Counted from the first letter of the stretch, positions 20,236-32,349 are shown. The stretch is 48,909 nucleotides of DNA from STC-113 sp964618565 (GCA_964618565.1 CAZUBA010000013.1:1-48909); one strand, 5' to 3'. The notes: generated from the sequence alone by a model not told the origin. Translations and numbers: made by a program.

Positions 20236-23200
20236 TTAGGCAGCCTTTTTTTGAGGCAATGGCTTTCAATACATTACCGACATGGCAGTATCTGTAAGTC
20301 AATTATTAATTGCACTTCCTCCGACTTTAACGACATCGACCAAGACTGTAGCTGCAGTAACTGCTGCCATAGTTTTGATAGAAGCGTTTGCCACTTTTTC
20401 AGTTGCCTCGACTGCATGTACAGTTCTGACTGCTCATCTTGCTGCAGCCGCTCATTTTGCAACATTTCATATGACTGGTATAAGCCCTACGACTCAGAAT
20501 CAGATACGTACGAAGCTTTGAGTTTTGCTCACTTTTCTATGGTTTATGTCTTCTCAGGTCACTAATTGTTTCACTCACCATCAGATATCCCATGATCATG
20601 ATACCACGTTTCATACGACTGGTACAAGCCCTACGAATCACATACCAACATCAAGGGCATCACGTCAAGCGTCTGCATATCTTTTTTCCCTGATCTCATT
20701 AGCCACGACTCTTGCCGAACCAGCAACAGCAACCCAACGAAGTCAGCCATACATGAAATTTGCAGTCTTGACTCATCTTGGAGAATGCCCGAATGACTCT
20801 ACTTTTGCTATGAATCATCCTGGAGCTGCTATCGTTGCGGCTAGCAGAGGATTGGCAGTAAGAGTTCTTCTGGCTTCTATCTCTGGGATGTTGTTCCAAC
20901 TTATATTTGCACTGGAAGTTAATTTATTTGCAGCCTTGTTCAATTTTGCAATTTCTTTATTTGCAGCAAGCACTCTTCAGGGCATTGAATCACGAAGCAC
21001 CTTAGCTTTGGTAGGATCTTTTTCATTATTAAGAGCATTTTTTGCAGCCTCCAGCTCTGCACCGATAGCATCTATCCTTCATTTCAGTTCAAGAGTTTCA
21101 TTATTTAAGGCATGGAATTTATCTAGTTCCAATTTTACTTCTTTTCTTTGCAAATCAAGCACCGAAGCCTTATTTCTTGGCTGATCAAGTGCTGTCTTCA
21201 ATGCGATTGATTCCGCATTCTTTGTGGCATATAATTGCTTGAGCTCTTGTCGCAGCTTATTTCTTTCTAATGCCGAAGTGCTAGTAGCCAAGTCTCATTG
21301 GACTTTTTTAATTGCGGTGTTCAGTTCAAGAATTTTCGTTTCCGATAGCCTTCTTTTCTCCAAAAGCTCTTTTGATCTGACCACTTGTCATTCTGCTTTA
21401 GTAATGGCTTTTTCTCTCCTAGACAACTTATTGTTAATGTTTTTATCAGCCTTATCCGCTTGTCTGCCTTTCTGTCTTTTTATTTCTGTCAGACCTCTTT
21501 CTAATGTTCACAGGTCTCTTTTTTTTGCTCCAAGTTCGGTATTGATATCATGAATCTCAGTCCTTGCTCAAGCAGCAGGAGCGACAACATTTCCTCTTCA
21601 ATCAATAGTTCACAGTCTTCTTAACTCAGCTTCAAGCAAAGTTCTTCTGTGATTTTGCTGCCTTAAATTAGTATGATCAGCCTTTAATGTCTGCAATTCA
21701 GCAAGAAGCGCGCTTCTTGAATTATTATTTATCCTTAAGTCTGCCTTTACCCTGTTTAATTCAGCTTCTAATACCTTTGGGTTATCTGACAAATATTTAG
21801 CCCGAAGCACATCCATATCCACTTTTGAACTCTTAAGATTATCTATTTCAAGTTGAAAACTTGCTTTTTTATTCTTATCCCAATCCGGAGTGCTATCTCT
21901 TGACGATTCCAATGCACGTATTTGCACATCTATTTGAGCGTTTTTTCTTGGTGCCTCAGTCAATTCTTCAATTCATTTGATAAGATTTGATTCATTTTGA
22001 GCCAATGTTTCAATCCTCGTATTCACTCTTCATAATTCAGTAGCGTTCATATCGAATTCAGTTCAAATAGCTCTGACTCTTGCGTCAACTGTTGCAAAAT
22101 CCTCTCAAGTAGGCGTCCTTCATGTCATTTTTGATAATTCCTCCTGATTAGCGAGAATCGTTTTTTCTATCTTATCATAATCATTTTGCAGTTTTGATAC
22201 TTCAGCTTTGGTTCTGGTGATATCATTTTCAGTTGTTTCTATCCTATTGTCATATCATTCCTTAATTCTAGTCTTACGCAACTCTCATTCTTTTTGCAGA
22301 TCATCTTTTGTCCTTACGGTTTCTCATCTATTATTTTTTCATCATTTTTTTAAAGCTTCCAATTCTTTTTCCCTAGTTTTGACTTTCTCTTCCGCAACTC
22401 TCTTTTTATTCTCGGCAATCGTCATTTCAGTATCGAGTTGGGGCGTTGTTCTTCTTATCGGATCATCAAATCCTACTGCTCAACGAGTAAAGCTGGTTTT
22501 TGTACGTGAAGAAATATAATCATCTGCCAGTGATTGCATCTTTTTCGGATCTTTTTCATTCCCTATCGATTCAAGCAATTGCAGCTGTTTTTCTAATTCT
22601 GCCTTATATCAAAATTGGTGTTCGGTCGAAGTTTGAAAGGTTGATAATTGCTTTTGCAGATTGGAAATATCCTGATCGAGCATTGCCCTATATGATATAT
22701 GTCCGGCTACAGGCTTAAAAAGATCTACCATTGTTTTTGCTGTGTATGATCTGCCCCATTCATTTCACTTGTTCAATCATATGAATACCCATTTTGGAGC
22801 ATTCATAGCACTTCTAAACGCAGTGCCTTTTGGGTTCTTTGGCGCTTCGACCGGTATGTACCCTAATTGAATCAGACGTATGATATCGAATGTTGTAGTA
22901 GGGGAAAGCTCCTCTGGTTTTTTTGGACCTTTTGGCGCTGTTTCATGAGTCTTCTCAGCTAGCGATTCTTCAGCTTCTGCTTCTGCACGAGTTTCAGGCT
23001 CTGCTTGAGCTACGGCTTGAGATTCGGCATCCTGCAAGGGCTCTTCTGAGCTTACAGGAGGAGGAACCGGGCTGCTCTCAATCTCATTTATCAGTATACC
23101 CAGATTAGCATTAGTCGATAATACTTGTTTTAGTTTTTCTCTTTCGGATTTTCAATAAGACCGGAGTTGATCTTTTGTTATTATTCAGGTCAAAGAAAGA

Positions 23201-23265
23201 CTTTCAAACCTTTTATCATCATCAAGCTTTGATATTTCTTGAGAACTTAAAATTATTTCATTCAT
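20236..23265 (-). CDS. Giant coiled-coil protein with pre-toxin-TG-like tail
   Basis: A 1009-residue protein. Residues 1-60 helical; 60-110 an acidic Pro/Ala/Glu linker; 110-190 a globular part; 200-760 almost continuous coiled coil (KKRVAEEKVKTREKELEALK and similar). The C-terminal 200 residues hold a duplicated VGLVPVVGNVV ... VTGED ... VGLIPVIGNVA arrangement with WGVKQLVTGED between. Known: the PT-TG (pre-toxin TG) domain of polymorphic toxins has this IPVVGD ... TGxD ... GxIPxxG order. No toxin domain of usual size follows; only about 80 Ala/Val-rich residues. TGA glycines fall on the PT-TG glycines. It starts six bases after the 23272 gene. Inference: a fibre-like envelope protein with a membrane-penetrating tail. 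Confidence 0.78.
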
Positions 23266-23271
23266 ATATGA

Positions 23272-24924
23272 TTATTTAGAATATATATCACTTACTAGCT
23301 TTGTGAATCTAAGATTTTTATTCTTTTCTTTTTCCTTAATGTATGCAGATTCGAATTTTCTGAACTCATCGACCCCTGGGATAGGCTTATTTCAATCTAT
23401 CCTTTCTTCTCAAGTGAGATACACCCTTAATACCCTTTTGAGTATCAATGGATCAAGGTTTGAGGGTAATACGATCGCAGGATCAATATCTCTTGTATTT
23501 AAGAATATGTTTGTTTTCTGGTCTTTATTATAAAAAAATGACTCTAGCGGTATGTCTTGGAATTTTGGAGAATTTATAAAATTAACATAATCGACTGTTT
23601 TTCATTTTTTTGTTTTTTCTGCCGCAAAATCAATTTTTGACACGAAATCTGTTTTATTCAAAACTTTTTGGGTTGCCATCATTTGGCTATTTGTCAGCTC
23701 AGCCGCCTTTTCTTGCTTTCAGCCTTCTGCCGTCTTTGCTGCCGAAGTGGCTGAAGCGGCAGCATCGGATGCTGCATCTTGAACCTTTGCTCCGCCTTCT
23801 TTCAATTTATCGACTCATTCTTTTAATAATTTCTTAGGATCGACTCACCATTCTTTTGCAACAGCAGTTCATAAGATAAGTCAGAATAATCATATGAATC
23901 ATCTCTTTACTCATGTCCAAAAATCGAATCAAGTGCCTTTTGTATATCAAAGAGCGTATATTATGGCAAATCAAGCAGCAATTACAGTCAAAGGCTTTCC
24001 TGAGAGAATCGAGGGATCCTCGGTTACTTGTCTTGCAAGGGCTGGAGAGTCTATGGCGCCTGTAGGCGTTCCGTTTGTAGTATTGAGCGAACTGTTCAAA
24101 GATTGAAAAGCATAAGAATCGAATACATCTCTTGCCTGCTTTTGCATCACTTCATAATTTTCTACAGTCGGTTTAATCGGATTATTGCTGATTCCACATG
24201 AAATGTGTGAAATAATGAGAGATTTTTCATTTGAAGTTAATTTGGGATTGCATTTTACTTCCTCAACCGAAGCCTTAGAAGATATATTGTTTTTCTTCAT
24301 TAAATATTCAATATAATCCTTGTTGCTGACATCTTCATTTATCTGTCCTCAGAATGTATCACGGAATTCAGAAAGCGATCCGGAACTTATGATAAGCGCC
24401 TGCTCAATGTCTTGCTTTTCTATAGTATCGTTTTCTAGATGATTTTTGAATGTTTCTTGCAATGCAAATGCATTTTCTTGCAATGATTCATTTGCATTTG
24501 ATATAGATACTCATTTCCTTTTAAGGATAATATCATATCACTCAGAACGTAATTTTCAAACAATATACTGTACCGTAAATGCACGTCAAATCACATCATC
24601 TTTTGGAAGTTCTTTTAATATATTTGATAATTTTAAAGGAGTAAGAGAATCTCTAGCTAATGCCTCTAACCTATTCTTTAGCTTTCGGATGTTCTCAGGC
24701 ATTTTCCCGTTTTCAACCTTGTCCAAAAGAAGGTCTTTCTTTAATGAATCTATAGCAACCCTTACTTCTGTTCATTTATTTCATGCCGCTATGTCCTCAC
24801 GAAGCTTTTTTAATCTTTCTTGAGCCACCTCTTTCTCCGATACATCACGTAAATTATTGGCTGCTTCCTGGAGGGGAATTATTTCCTGATTGTAATCTGT
24901 AATATTTTTTGACGCTTCTACCAT
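23272..24924 (-). CDS. Hypothetical membrane-spanning coiled-coil protein
   Basis: A 550-residue protein, first gene of a three-gene operon. Seen: N-terminal helical and coiled-coil region (1-130); central charged helical part; two hydrophobic segments at about 310-355 (TVIAAGFAIIYALGY and GFIGLFGLILGTAVA); an Ala/Lys-rich helix after it (DAASDAAASATSAAKTA); and a C-terminal 150-residue domain with ILKRVLRVYLTGEER. There is no signal peptide and no recognised family. Its promoter (24966-24994) belongs to the shared set of this cluster and is overlaid by an 18-bp-arm hairpin. Confidence 0.75.
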
Positions 24925-24965
24925 ATGTGAATAATTATTATTAAATTATTATTAATTTCCTATAC

Positions 24966-24994
24966 ACTTTACCATATTTATAAAATCTATGCAA
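24966..24994 (-). promoter_or_regulatory. Shared cluster promoter, copy 1
   Basis: Minus strand: TTGCAT, 17 bp spacer ending TATGG, then TAAAGT. It has the same layout as the copies at 26954, 28838 and 36541. It lies 42 nt upstream of the 23272-24924 gene start, and its -35 sits inside the left arm of the inverted repeat at 24976-25017. Confidence 0.7.
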
Positions 24995-25017
24995 AAATAT
25001 GCATAGATTTTATAAAT
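24976..25017. repeat. Perfect inverted repeat with 18-bp arms
   Basis: ATTTATAAAATCTATGCA and TGCATAGATTTTATAAAT flank a six-base loop. It lies between the stop of the 25040 gene and the start of the 23272 gene and overlaps the promoter. It could terminate or stabilise the upstream message, or be an operator that controls the downstream promoter. Confidence 0.8.
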
Positions 25018-25039
25018 AAAAATTGATTTTAAACAGTTA

Positions 25040-26916
25040 TTATGCTTTTTCTATATCCAAAGTTATTCAGTCGGCACTGGTTTTGGTAAATTTTCAAGTT
25101 GAAGATAAGCTCGAAAAGGCACTTGTAATTTCTTTCTCAGAAAATGTTTTTGATTTTGAGACTCAAAGCTTTCACGCGGTGATTGTAAGATTATTGTCCT
25201 TGTATTCAATATTCTCTATGTTTAGGTTTATTCAAAAAGGGCTCATAAGAGTTACATTGTAAGATATACGACCTATCTCCAATTGAGACTTTGATTTATC
25301 GAATTTTATTTCTTGAGGCAATACTGTTGCAACTTCTCGTCAGGCAGGAACCTCTTGTCAAGTAACGGGAACAGGAGCCCTTTCTGATCATTTAACTAAA
25401 GCAGACCTTGGCTCTTTGCCCTTTTGCGGAGCCACTGGAACAGATGCCTCGCTTACCAAATTCAGTTCCCTGTAAAAAATATCCTTTGGCTGTCCATCGC
25501 TTCCGAAATATTCTTCTGTCAATGCAAGCTTCTTAAGATTCAATTGTTTTTCATTTCATCCCGTATCTTTAATCTTAAAACTAGGGCTTTCAGAAAACAT
25601 ATTTGTCCAAAAATCTTTTCCGTTGATATCAACCCCTTTCTTTTTGCAGAAACCAAAGAATTTTTCCAGCTTCTGTATGTTTGTGTTTCTTAAGTCTTTA
25701 TTTTTTAAAATTTTTATTCAAGGATCTTTTTCTGATGGGGACGCGATTCAAGCTTCATTGTATTTCATTCAAAAGCTTCGCAGTGCGGTTACTGATTTTC
25801 TAATCACCATTTCTTCAGTTATTGAGTTCAATATCTCATCTTTTGTTCATGTTTTTCATAAAAATCATTTGATCAGAAATCATATGATTGGCAAATCCAA
25901 TAGGAATCCGAGAAATTTCATGATTCAATTTCTCATGAATCAAGGAGCCTGAGAAATGGAATCAAAAATACTATCTTTTAATTTCTCAGCCCTTAGGAGC
26001 CTCCTGTCAAGTCATAATATTTTGGAATTAGCAGCTGAAAGGTAATTTAATAGTTCCTCTTGTGTGAGTTTTGCCTCATCAACAATTAAGCCTTCTTTAT
26101 AATTTGCGATTGCCTTAGGGTTTGAAAGCAGCTTCGGAAGAAGAGGATCTAGGGGTTTTTCTTCTAGCTTAATCTTTAATGGGCTCAAATTAGCATCGAT
26201 AATTTGTTCTAGATTTTTCATTGTATCTACAGCTCAATCTTTTGCTTTATTTCATTCATCCATTAGTTCTAGCCAATTCCCCTTTTCTGCTTTATCCTTA
26301 AAAATGGCCAATTTTCAACTCAAGCCTCAAGAAAGATTATTGAAAACACCTTTATCAAGCATTTTTTGAGTTATTCAAATTGAAATATTCTGCATCTCAT
26401 CCTGAGATAGATTATATTTTTTTAATTTCTCTTCTATCTTAGAAAATAAGAGTTCGGAAGCTGATTTTACAATCTCAGTCTGGGTTCAGACAAAAATCAT
26501 ATCCAGTTTAGGTTTTCCAGAATTTTCATTTAATTTAGTTTCAATAAGTTTTTTATTTTCATCATTTTTAAATCATTCTTCCACTTTTTGCTTAAGCGAA
26601 TCCAAAATAGTCTTTATATCGTCAATTATTTCTTTTTCATCCTTAAGATTCCCCACATCTAGCTTTGTATTGTTTTTTACAAACTTCAGCTCCTCAATAA
26701 TTTTTTTTGAAATATCGATCTCTTCCTGTGTAGGATTATTTTTTAAAACAAATCTGATAAATGTCAGGAAATCGCTCAATCAAGCATAATCCTTATCAGA
26801 TTCAGCTTTTGTTTCTTTATCATTTAAAGAAAGTATTTCATTCTTGAGCTTTTTAAGCCTTTCCGCGCTGTTTGCATTATTTTGATCATCTTTTAATATT
26901 TCTGTATTTGTTTGCA
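25040..26916 (-). CDS. Hypothetical membrane-associated protein, with 5' frameshift
   Basis: About 625 residues once one base is restored. Seen: from the ATG at 26916 the frame reads MQTNTEILKDDQ and then slips; inserting one A in the AAA run at about 26880 (after GATC) joins it to the long frame that continues SAERLKKLKNEILSL to the TAA at 25040. Coiled coil 15-180; two hydrophobic stretches at about 322-355 (KFLGFLLDLPIIGFLI); a linker rich in Pro and Val near 480-520; a C-terminal beta-rich domain with NLNIENIEYKDNNLTI. No family recognised. Promoter copy 3 precedes it. Frameshift could be an assembly error or real. Confidence 0.7.
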
Positions 26917-26953
26917 TTATCTTATTGTAATTAAGTAAAAATCTATTTGTTTA

Positions 26954-26982
26954 ATTTTAACATATATTAAATCAATACGCAA
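26954..26982 (-). promoter_or_regulatory. Shared cluster promoter, copy 3
   Basis: Minus strand: TTGCGT, 17 bp spacer ending TATGT, then TAAAAT, 38 nt upstream of the ATG at 26916. Confidence 0.65.
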
Positions 26983-27052
26983 AAATCTATGCTCTTTTTT
27001 TAATAATTATCATATGAAAATCATGCAATTATCAATCTGCCGAAATTTCAAC

Positions 27053-27084
27053 AAAAAAACCGGAAATTTATTTCCGGTTTTTTT
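27053..27084 (-). terminator. Intrinsic terminator of the 27107-28795 gene
   Basis: AAAAAAACCGGAAA and TTTCCGGTTTTTTT flank TTTA, 23 bases downstream of the stop codon on the minus strand. The next promoter follows about 70 bases further on. Confidence 0.85.
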
Positions 27085-27106
27085 CTGATTAGATTTAATT
27101 GATTGA

Positions 27107-28795
27107 TTATACAATGGCTGAAGCAGCAGCTTTGGAACATTTTTTTAAATATTCTTCAAGCGTAGAAGTGATTTTTTGCACCTCTTCCAATGTAGCCGTC
27201 TTTTTGCGGTTTATGCGGATTGCTCTGCCCAAAATCGCTTCAAGTTCTGCGCTTGTATCAGTTGATTCTGAAGCCTTATCAATGCTTTCAAGAAGCTTAT
27301 TCTTTGCTTCTGTCAAGGCATCCTTCGGTGCAGAAACTACCTCAGTATTTTTTTCTACCTTTACATATTTCGCATGAATATATTTCATGCTTCCTTCAGC
27401 ATCCACTCAATAATAAATTCCTTTCTTCATTTTTTTAGTCTCTCATGTAAGCTTGAGTTTTACTCATGTGCTTACCATTTCTTTTGCATTGAATGTGTCG
27501 TCAGAATTCCTTAGGCGTACATTAGTTCAATTTACGATTCAGATATCTCATTTATCGATTTTCTGTTCTACGACAACTTTCTGTTCAGGTGCTGCTTTTT
27601 TGGCATATCTCCTTTTTGGCTTAGCGATATCTGGAGATTTTTTTGATGTATCTCCTCATTTAGCCTTAAGGTAATCAGGAATGTCAGACTCGATTACTTG
27701 AGGTTTCTCGCTTATTTTCCTATCTGTACTGGTAATTTCAGCGAATATTCAATCCACCCTGTCTGATGACGCTGCTCATGATGGTGTTGCATTATGTATT
27801 TGAGAGTCTGTCAGATCAGTCTTAATGTTCCAGAATATTTTTTCATCGGTTTCCTCTCAGAATTTGCTTCCCCAAACAAGATTTGAATCTTTTAATTTTA
27901 AGCTAAAGACAACTTTATTCGGTGCTTCTCAGTATCATTTTAATTTTCATGCTGCGGATTTAGCTTCCAACAGTCTTACCTTACATCCTTCTAGAAATGC
28001 TTTATTGTAAAATCAGCTTTTTATGAAAAGATCAATTGTTTCTGGCTCGGACACTTTAAGTCAAGTTATTAATCTCTGATCCAGCATTTTCTTCAGAAAT
28101 TCAGATGCAAGTTCCCTTGTTTCTGCTTTCACTAAATTTTTAGTCTTAGCCAGAGAGAGCGCCTCCATGTATTTCAAGACGATATCTCGAGGAATGGTTG
28201 TGCTGTTTTTCATGTATCTCTGCAATTCATCCAAGTTTGTTCAATCATTGTTCTCATCTGTTATTTCAGGAGAGGCTTTTGGATTTTTCCCTTTGTTAAA
28301 AGTGTCATTTGCAGCTTTTGGTACCGAATATATTTTTTCATAACCTGAATGATTTCAGAATTCGCCGCTTTTCCAGAATAATTTTCAATTTTTTTGAATT
28401 TTTAAATCGAATACTATTTTATTAGTTACGTCTCCATATCTCCTTAAAGTTGATGACGCAGCTTTTGCTTCTATCAATTGTGCTTTACACTCCTCAAAAA
28501 AAGCATTATTATAAAGTCAGCTCTTGATATACAAATCCAGTGTTTCTGGTTCTGAAACCTGTATTCAATCCTTAAGTTTCTGATCCAGCATATTTTTTAG
28601 GAATTCCGAAGCCTTGACTCTGGCTTCTTCTTTCAATAGTTTCTTTGAATTTGCTAATGCAAGCGCATCGACATATTTATCGACAAATTCTCTCGGAACT
28701 TGAGAATTTTTGCTTAGGTAATTTTGCAACTCGTCCAGTTCTGTTCAGTTGCGATTGTCATCTCATATATCTAGAGATCTTTTTGTTTCTGCCAT
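27107..28795 (-). CDS. Duplicated-domain protein with SH3b-like domain
   Basis: A 562-residue protein. Two copies of a unit of about 150 residues start near residues 13 and 180 (NGTELDELQNYL / NGTNLDELQRYM; NMLDQKLKDGIQVSEPETLD / KMLDQRLITGLKVSEPETID; LYIKSGLYNNAFFEECKAQL / LFIKSGFYNKAFLEGCKVRL). Each copy ends in a beta part (KIVFDLKIQKNGKLFW / KVVFSLKLKDSNLVW). The unit is not a family I know. Residues 411-475 look like a bacterial SH3 domain (GIVNGTNVRLRNSDD, then KKGIYYGVDAEG, MKYIHAKYVKV), a cell-wall or peptide binder in many proteins. A helical tail of 80 residues follows. No signal peptide. Own promoter (copy 2) and terminator: a single-gene unit. Confidence 0.78.
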
Positions 28796-28837
28796 ATTGA
28801 ATGAAATTAATGTAATAAAAAAAGTAAATACTCTTTA

Positions 28838-28866
28838 AGATTATCATATTACATTAATTTATGCAA
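28838..28866 (-). promoter_or_regulatory. Shared cluster promoter, copy 2
   Basis: Minus strand: TTGCAT, 17 bp spacer ending TATGA, then TAATCT, 43 nt upstream of the ATG at 28795. Confidence 0.7.
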
Positions 28867-28898
28867 ATATTGAAGATATTTTAAACTACTGATTTATA

Positions 28899-29909
28899 TT
28901 ATTGCCTTTTTAATGCATCTTCTACCTCATGCGACAAAAGAACATTGCATGATTTATCAATGATGAATTTCCCCGAGGCAAGCTTATGCCTTGATTTTAC
29001 GAGAGGTGTTGAATACCCTCTTTCGGGCCTCCCGTGAGTTGAAGCGGATCATTGTCAATTTAGCAGAGAATTCCAAACTTTTGTGATTTCTGCACAATCA
29101 ATCTTAAATCATGTATCCCTACAAAAACAATCATGCATATCTTCATATGATATTGAACATTCTTGAGGAGATTGTATGTCTCATTCAAAAAATTCATCCA
29201 GATATTCACCGATCATTTTCTTCCATAATTCAATTGTTTTTTTATCAGGCTGATTCCCCATATCATTTTCTTCTTTATGGAAATTGCCCCTATTTGACCA
29301 AGAAGAAATTATTCAGGCATGCCTTACTGTAATATTGAATTTCTTAGCCATGGCAATTCTCCTTAATTTTTTGTCATCATTATCTTTTCCTTCTGCCACA
29401 TATGTCCTGATAAATTTCTTATCTTCGTCTGACAATGAGATTTTTCATAAATTTTCCTTGGCTGAAGCTGGCTCATCTGCTTTTTCTTCTTTATCTATTA
29501 TTTCACCTGAAATTGATTCCTTATTTTCAAGCAAAAAATTGATAGACTGAGAAAAGCTTTTCCCTGTAATTTCGCAGATCTTCTTTGCAGTTTCATATAT
29601 CCTTTCGGCTTCTTGCCTAAGATCATTCATCATAATGCTCTCAGCTTCCAATATTCATTGCTCCTGCTCTCAAAACACCTCTCAGACAAAGTGATGCATT
29701 TCTTCAAATTTTATTTCTCGATCTTTCGGTTCTATAATTTTATTTCAGATGGATATGACAGTTTCTTTGGTTTTATCTCAGAATACCATAGAAATCTTAT
29801 AAAGAAGATTAGTCCTTATCATGTTTGTGGTATTCGGGAAAGTTCATGCGATCACCTCAAATAAATCATTGTGTGAAAATATGACTTGCTGGGTTTCAGA
29901 AGTTCTCAT
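28899..29909 (-). CDS. Hypothetical soluble protein
   Basis: A 336-residue protein without signal or membrane segment and with no recognised family. Seen: helical N-terminal half (EAESIMMNDLRQEAERIYE), a charged linker near 150, then a segment near 180-210 (LRRIAMAKKFNITVRHAGIISSW) whose helix spacing is compatible with a helix-turn-helix, which is inference only. The C-terminal part has several Cys and His (CSISYEDMHDCFC, CAEITKVW) and RPERGYSTPLVKSRHK. Possibly a regulator of the surrounding block. It lies between promoter copy 2 and an AT-rich leader. It does not carry the shared promoter. Confidence 0.65.
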
Positions 29910-30015
29910 TATATTAAAATTAAAAATTAATAATTGACAATAGATAATCTCCTATTGTAGTATAAAATTATTAAAAGCAACATATTCAAGCCAATATCTG
30001 TTGTCGGAAAAATAC

Positions 30016-30054
30016 AACAATAAGCCTCTTTTTCAGAAAAAGAGGCTTATTGTT
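30016..30054. terminator. 19-bp perfect stem hairpin
   Basis: The arms AACAATAAGCCTCTTTTTC and GAAAAAGAGGCTTATTGTT are separated by a single base. It lies ten bases beyond the stop of the 761-residue gene (minus strand) and can also act in the plus direction. Confidence 0.85.
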
Positions 30055-30063
30055 TTGCTATAT

Positions 30064-32349
30064 TTATTTTTCTTTTGATCGAGCGAGGAATTCTTCTGCT
30101 ATTTTCTTGGCCCTGAATGCATTAAGCTCATAGGTGGATTTTCAATCCTCCTTCATGCAGCAAATGTAATGCTTACCATTCAATTTTATCTTCCCGATAA
30201 GATACTTGTCTCATTCATCCGTAACAAATACTCACATGTATTCGACTTGCCCCCTTGAATAATATTGGAAATCACCCGAATACTCTGATGTGTTTTCAAA
30301 TGCAGCTTTTTCTGTGGCAAAATTATCATAAAATGCAGGCTTGATTCACCTTTCTTCAAAAACCTTCATATATTTCTTCAAAAAGCCTGTCATTGCATAA
30401 TTCGCGACTCATCTTTTCCTTATTTCTTCTTTTATCAGTTTCTCATTATTGGCGAATTCCTTGATTACTATGTTTTTTATTATTCAGTGCTTCTGGTAAT
30501 CAGTTGTTCATTCGAAATAGATATTGATGAGGATTTCATATAAGTCCCTTATTTCCTTTCTTGTCTGCCAAAAATAATCATAGGCTATGTCTGCTCAGGC
30601 AGTCACCTCAGTGTCATCAAAGCTTTTCTTGACTTCCAATAAGGTATCGTTCAGATCATCCATCCTTAAATTGTAATTAGTGGCCCATGTCTCCATTCAT
30701 TGCTTCACTCTCGGATCCATTCTCAGCCTCACGATTTCAGAAGAGGTTCCGTCAGTTTTCATGTAAGTTCATATTTCCTTGTAGAAATACCTATATTTAT
30801 CAGGGTTCGTGATCTCTTCATTGAAAACCCCATGAAGAAGCTTTTCGATTCAGCTATTTTCATTATTTATCGTATATCTGAATTCCTTCTCAATTCATTT
30901 AAAATGAGCATAAGGCTCCGTGTTGATCTTATTCGCGATAAGAAATGTCCTGTATTTTTTGATGAATCTGTCTGTAAATTCCATCCTTTGCTTAAACGAA
31001 TCATTTCAAACCATGACATAATGACTTGATAATTCATCGTTTGGCAATTCTGATAAGATTAGTCAAAAAAGTATTTCATGGCTATTTTTATCAACCACTC
31101 AATACCTTAACATGAAATCCTCAATGACTTTAAAGGCTATCAAAGCAACCGTATCTATTTTCTCATTTTGCTTTTTGATGATTGAGAATGACGGACCTTC
31201 GGCTGCCGTCATCATTTCCTTATTTTTCATGGCAGCTCATACTGAAGCCATGAGCTTTTGCTGGTATTCCTCTTGTTTTTTGTGCATACGCCATTCTATA
31301 GGAGCCCCAACTCAGACTGCGCCCAAAACAATTCACGCTATTATATTCCTGAATTTGTTTATGGTGGTTTTGATGTCTTTATCCCTGCTCTCTTTCAGCT
31401 GATAGAATCTTTCGCATTCGTCAGTATCGAAATATATGAAACTGAATTCATTGCCCAGTTTTTCTTTCAGCAGTTTCCTGAAATCATTTAATTCCCCGAA
31501 TCATTCGTCTGAAAAAGTTTTCCTTTTTTCAGAATCCGAAGGCTTAAAGCTTATTAGCGGGATATTAGGGTTAGTAAGAAAAGCAATTATATTATCAAGC
31601 TTCGCCTGCAGCCTTGATCATCATTGGAAATTATTTCACTTGAGCATATCGGCAATCCTTATTGAAATTTCAACGAGTGAATAATCATTATGAGAATTAA
31701 TATTATTGGGCTTTGGCGATTCCAATAAATCTTTTAAGCCTTGATTCTTTAGTGACAAGGCTTTCAGTGCAGCGTAAATTCAAGCACTGCTCAAATCATC
31801 TCATATTTTTTCAGACACACTGCTTCTTCTTCATTTCAGATAATCAAATAGATCCTTGTTTTCCATTTTAAGATCCGTGATGATAAAATCCGGCAACCTG
31901 TTTTTGTTTATTCTTGAAATCAAACTTTTCAAATATTTTATCTGCTCATTGATTTGAAAATATTTGGAACTATCGCTTAAGTTCAGTGTCTCTCAAACGA
32001 AATTTCAGAATTTGATTTTTATCTTATCTCATTTTCTTGTATTGATAATCATGAAATTCAGCATCTCCATAAGGAATTGTTCAGTATAGGGCCGTCATTC
32101 AAGGCTTTTTTCAATTCTTCATATGTATATTGCCAATTCATAAAGCTTATTTTCTTTCATGACATCCAGATTGCATACTCAATCTTCTTTGATCAAAGTT
32201 GTTCATTTTGAATTGCCTTTTCAATACAAGGCAAAATTGGGGATGGTAAAATTATACCTGTCATTCAATTTGCGGTATTTTTCAAATGTATGTTTAACCT
32301 GCCTTGCCCTAAAATTCTCGAACAAGAGAGGAGCCAAATGATCTAGCAT
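30064..32349 (-). CDS. Large protein of unknown function, single membrane segment
   Basis: A 761-residue protein, no family recognised. Seen: N-terminal mixed region 1-330 with LPDFIITDLKMENKDLFDYL near 160; one hydrophobic stretch at about 333-350 (IIAGIVLGAVGVGAPI) followed by a basic, helical segment; a long helical C-terminal half; and a compact C-terminal domain (YMGVFVTDEGDKYLIGKI, KHYICCMKEDGK). It overlaps the TrmB-family gene by seven bases (ATGCTAG), so the two are translationally coupled and likely work together. The start at 32349 is fixed by that overlap. Confidence 0.75.

Noticed and set aside
20282..21600. Several plus-strand frames opposite the giant coiled-coil gene
   Set aside because: They are antisense shadows of Glu/Lys/Leu-rich coiled coil, which reads as Ser/Phe/Leu on the other strand.
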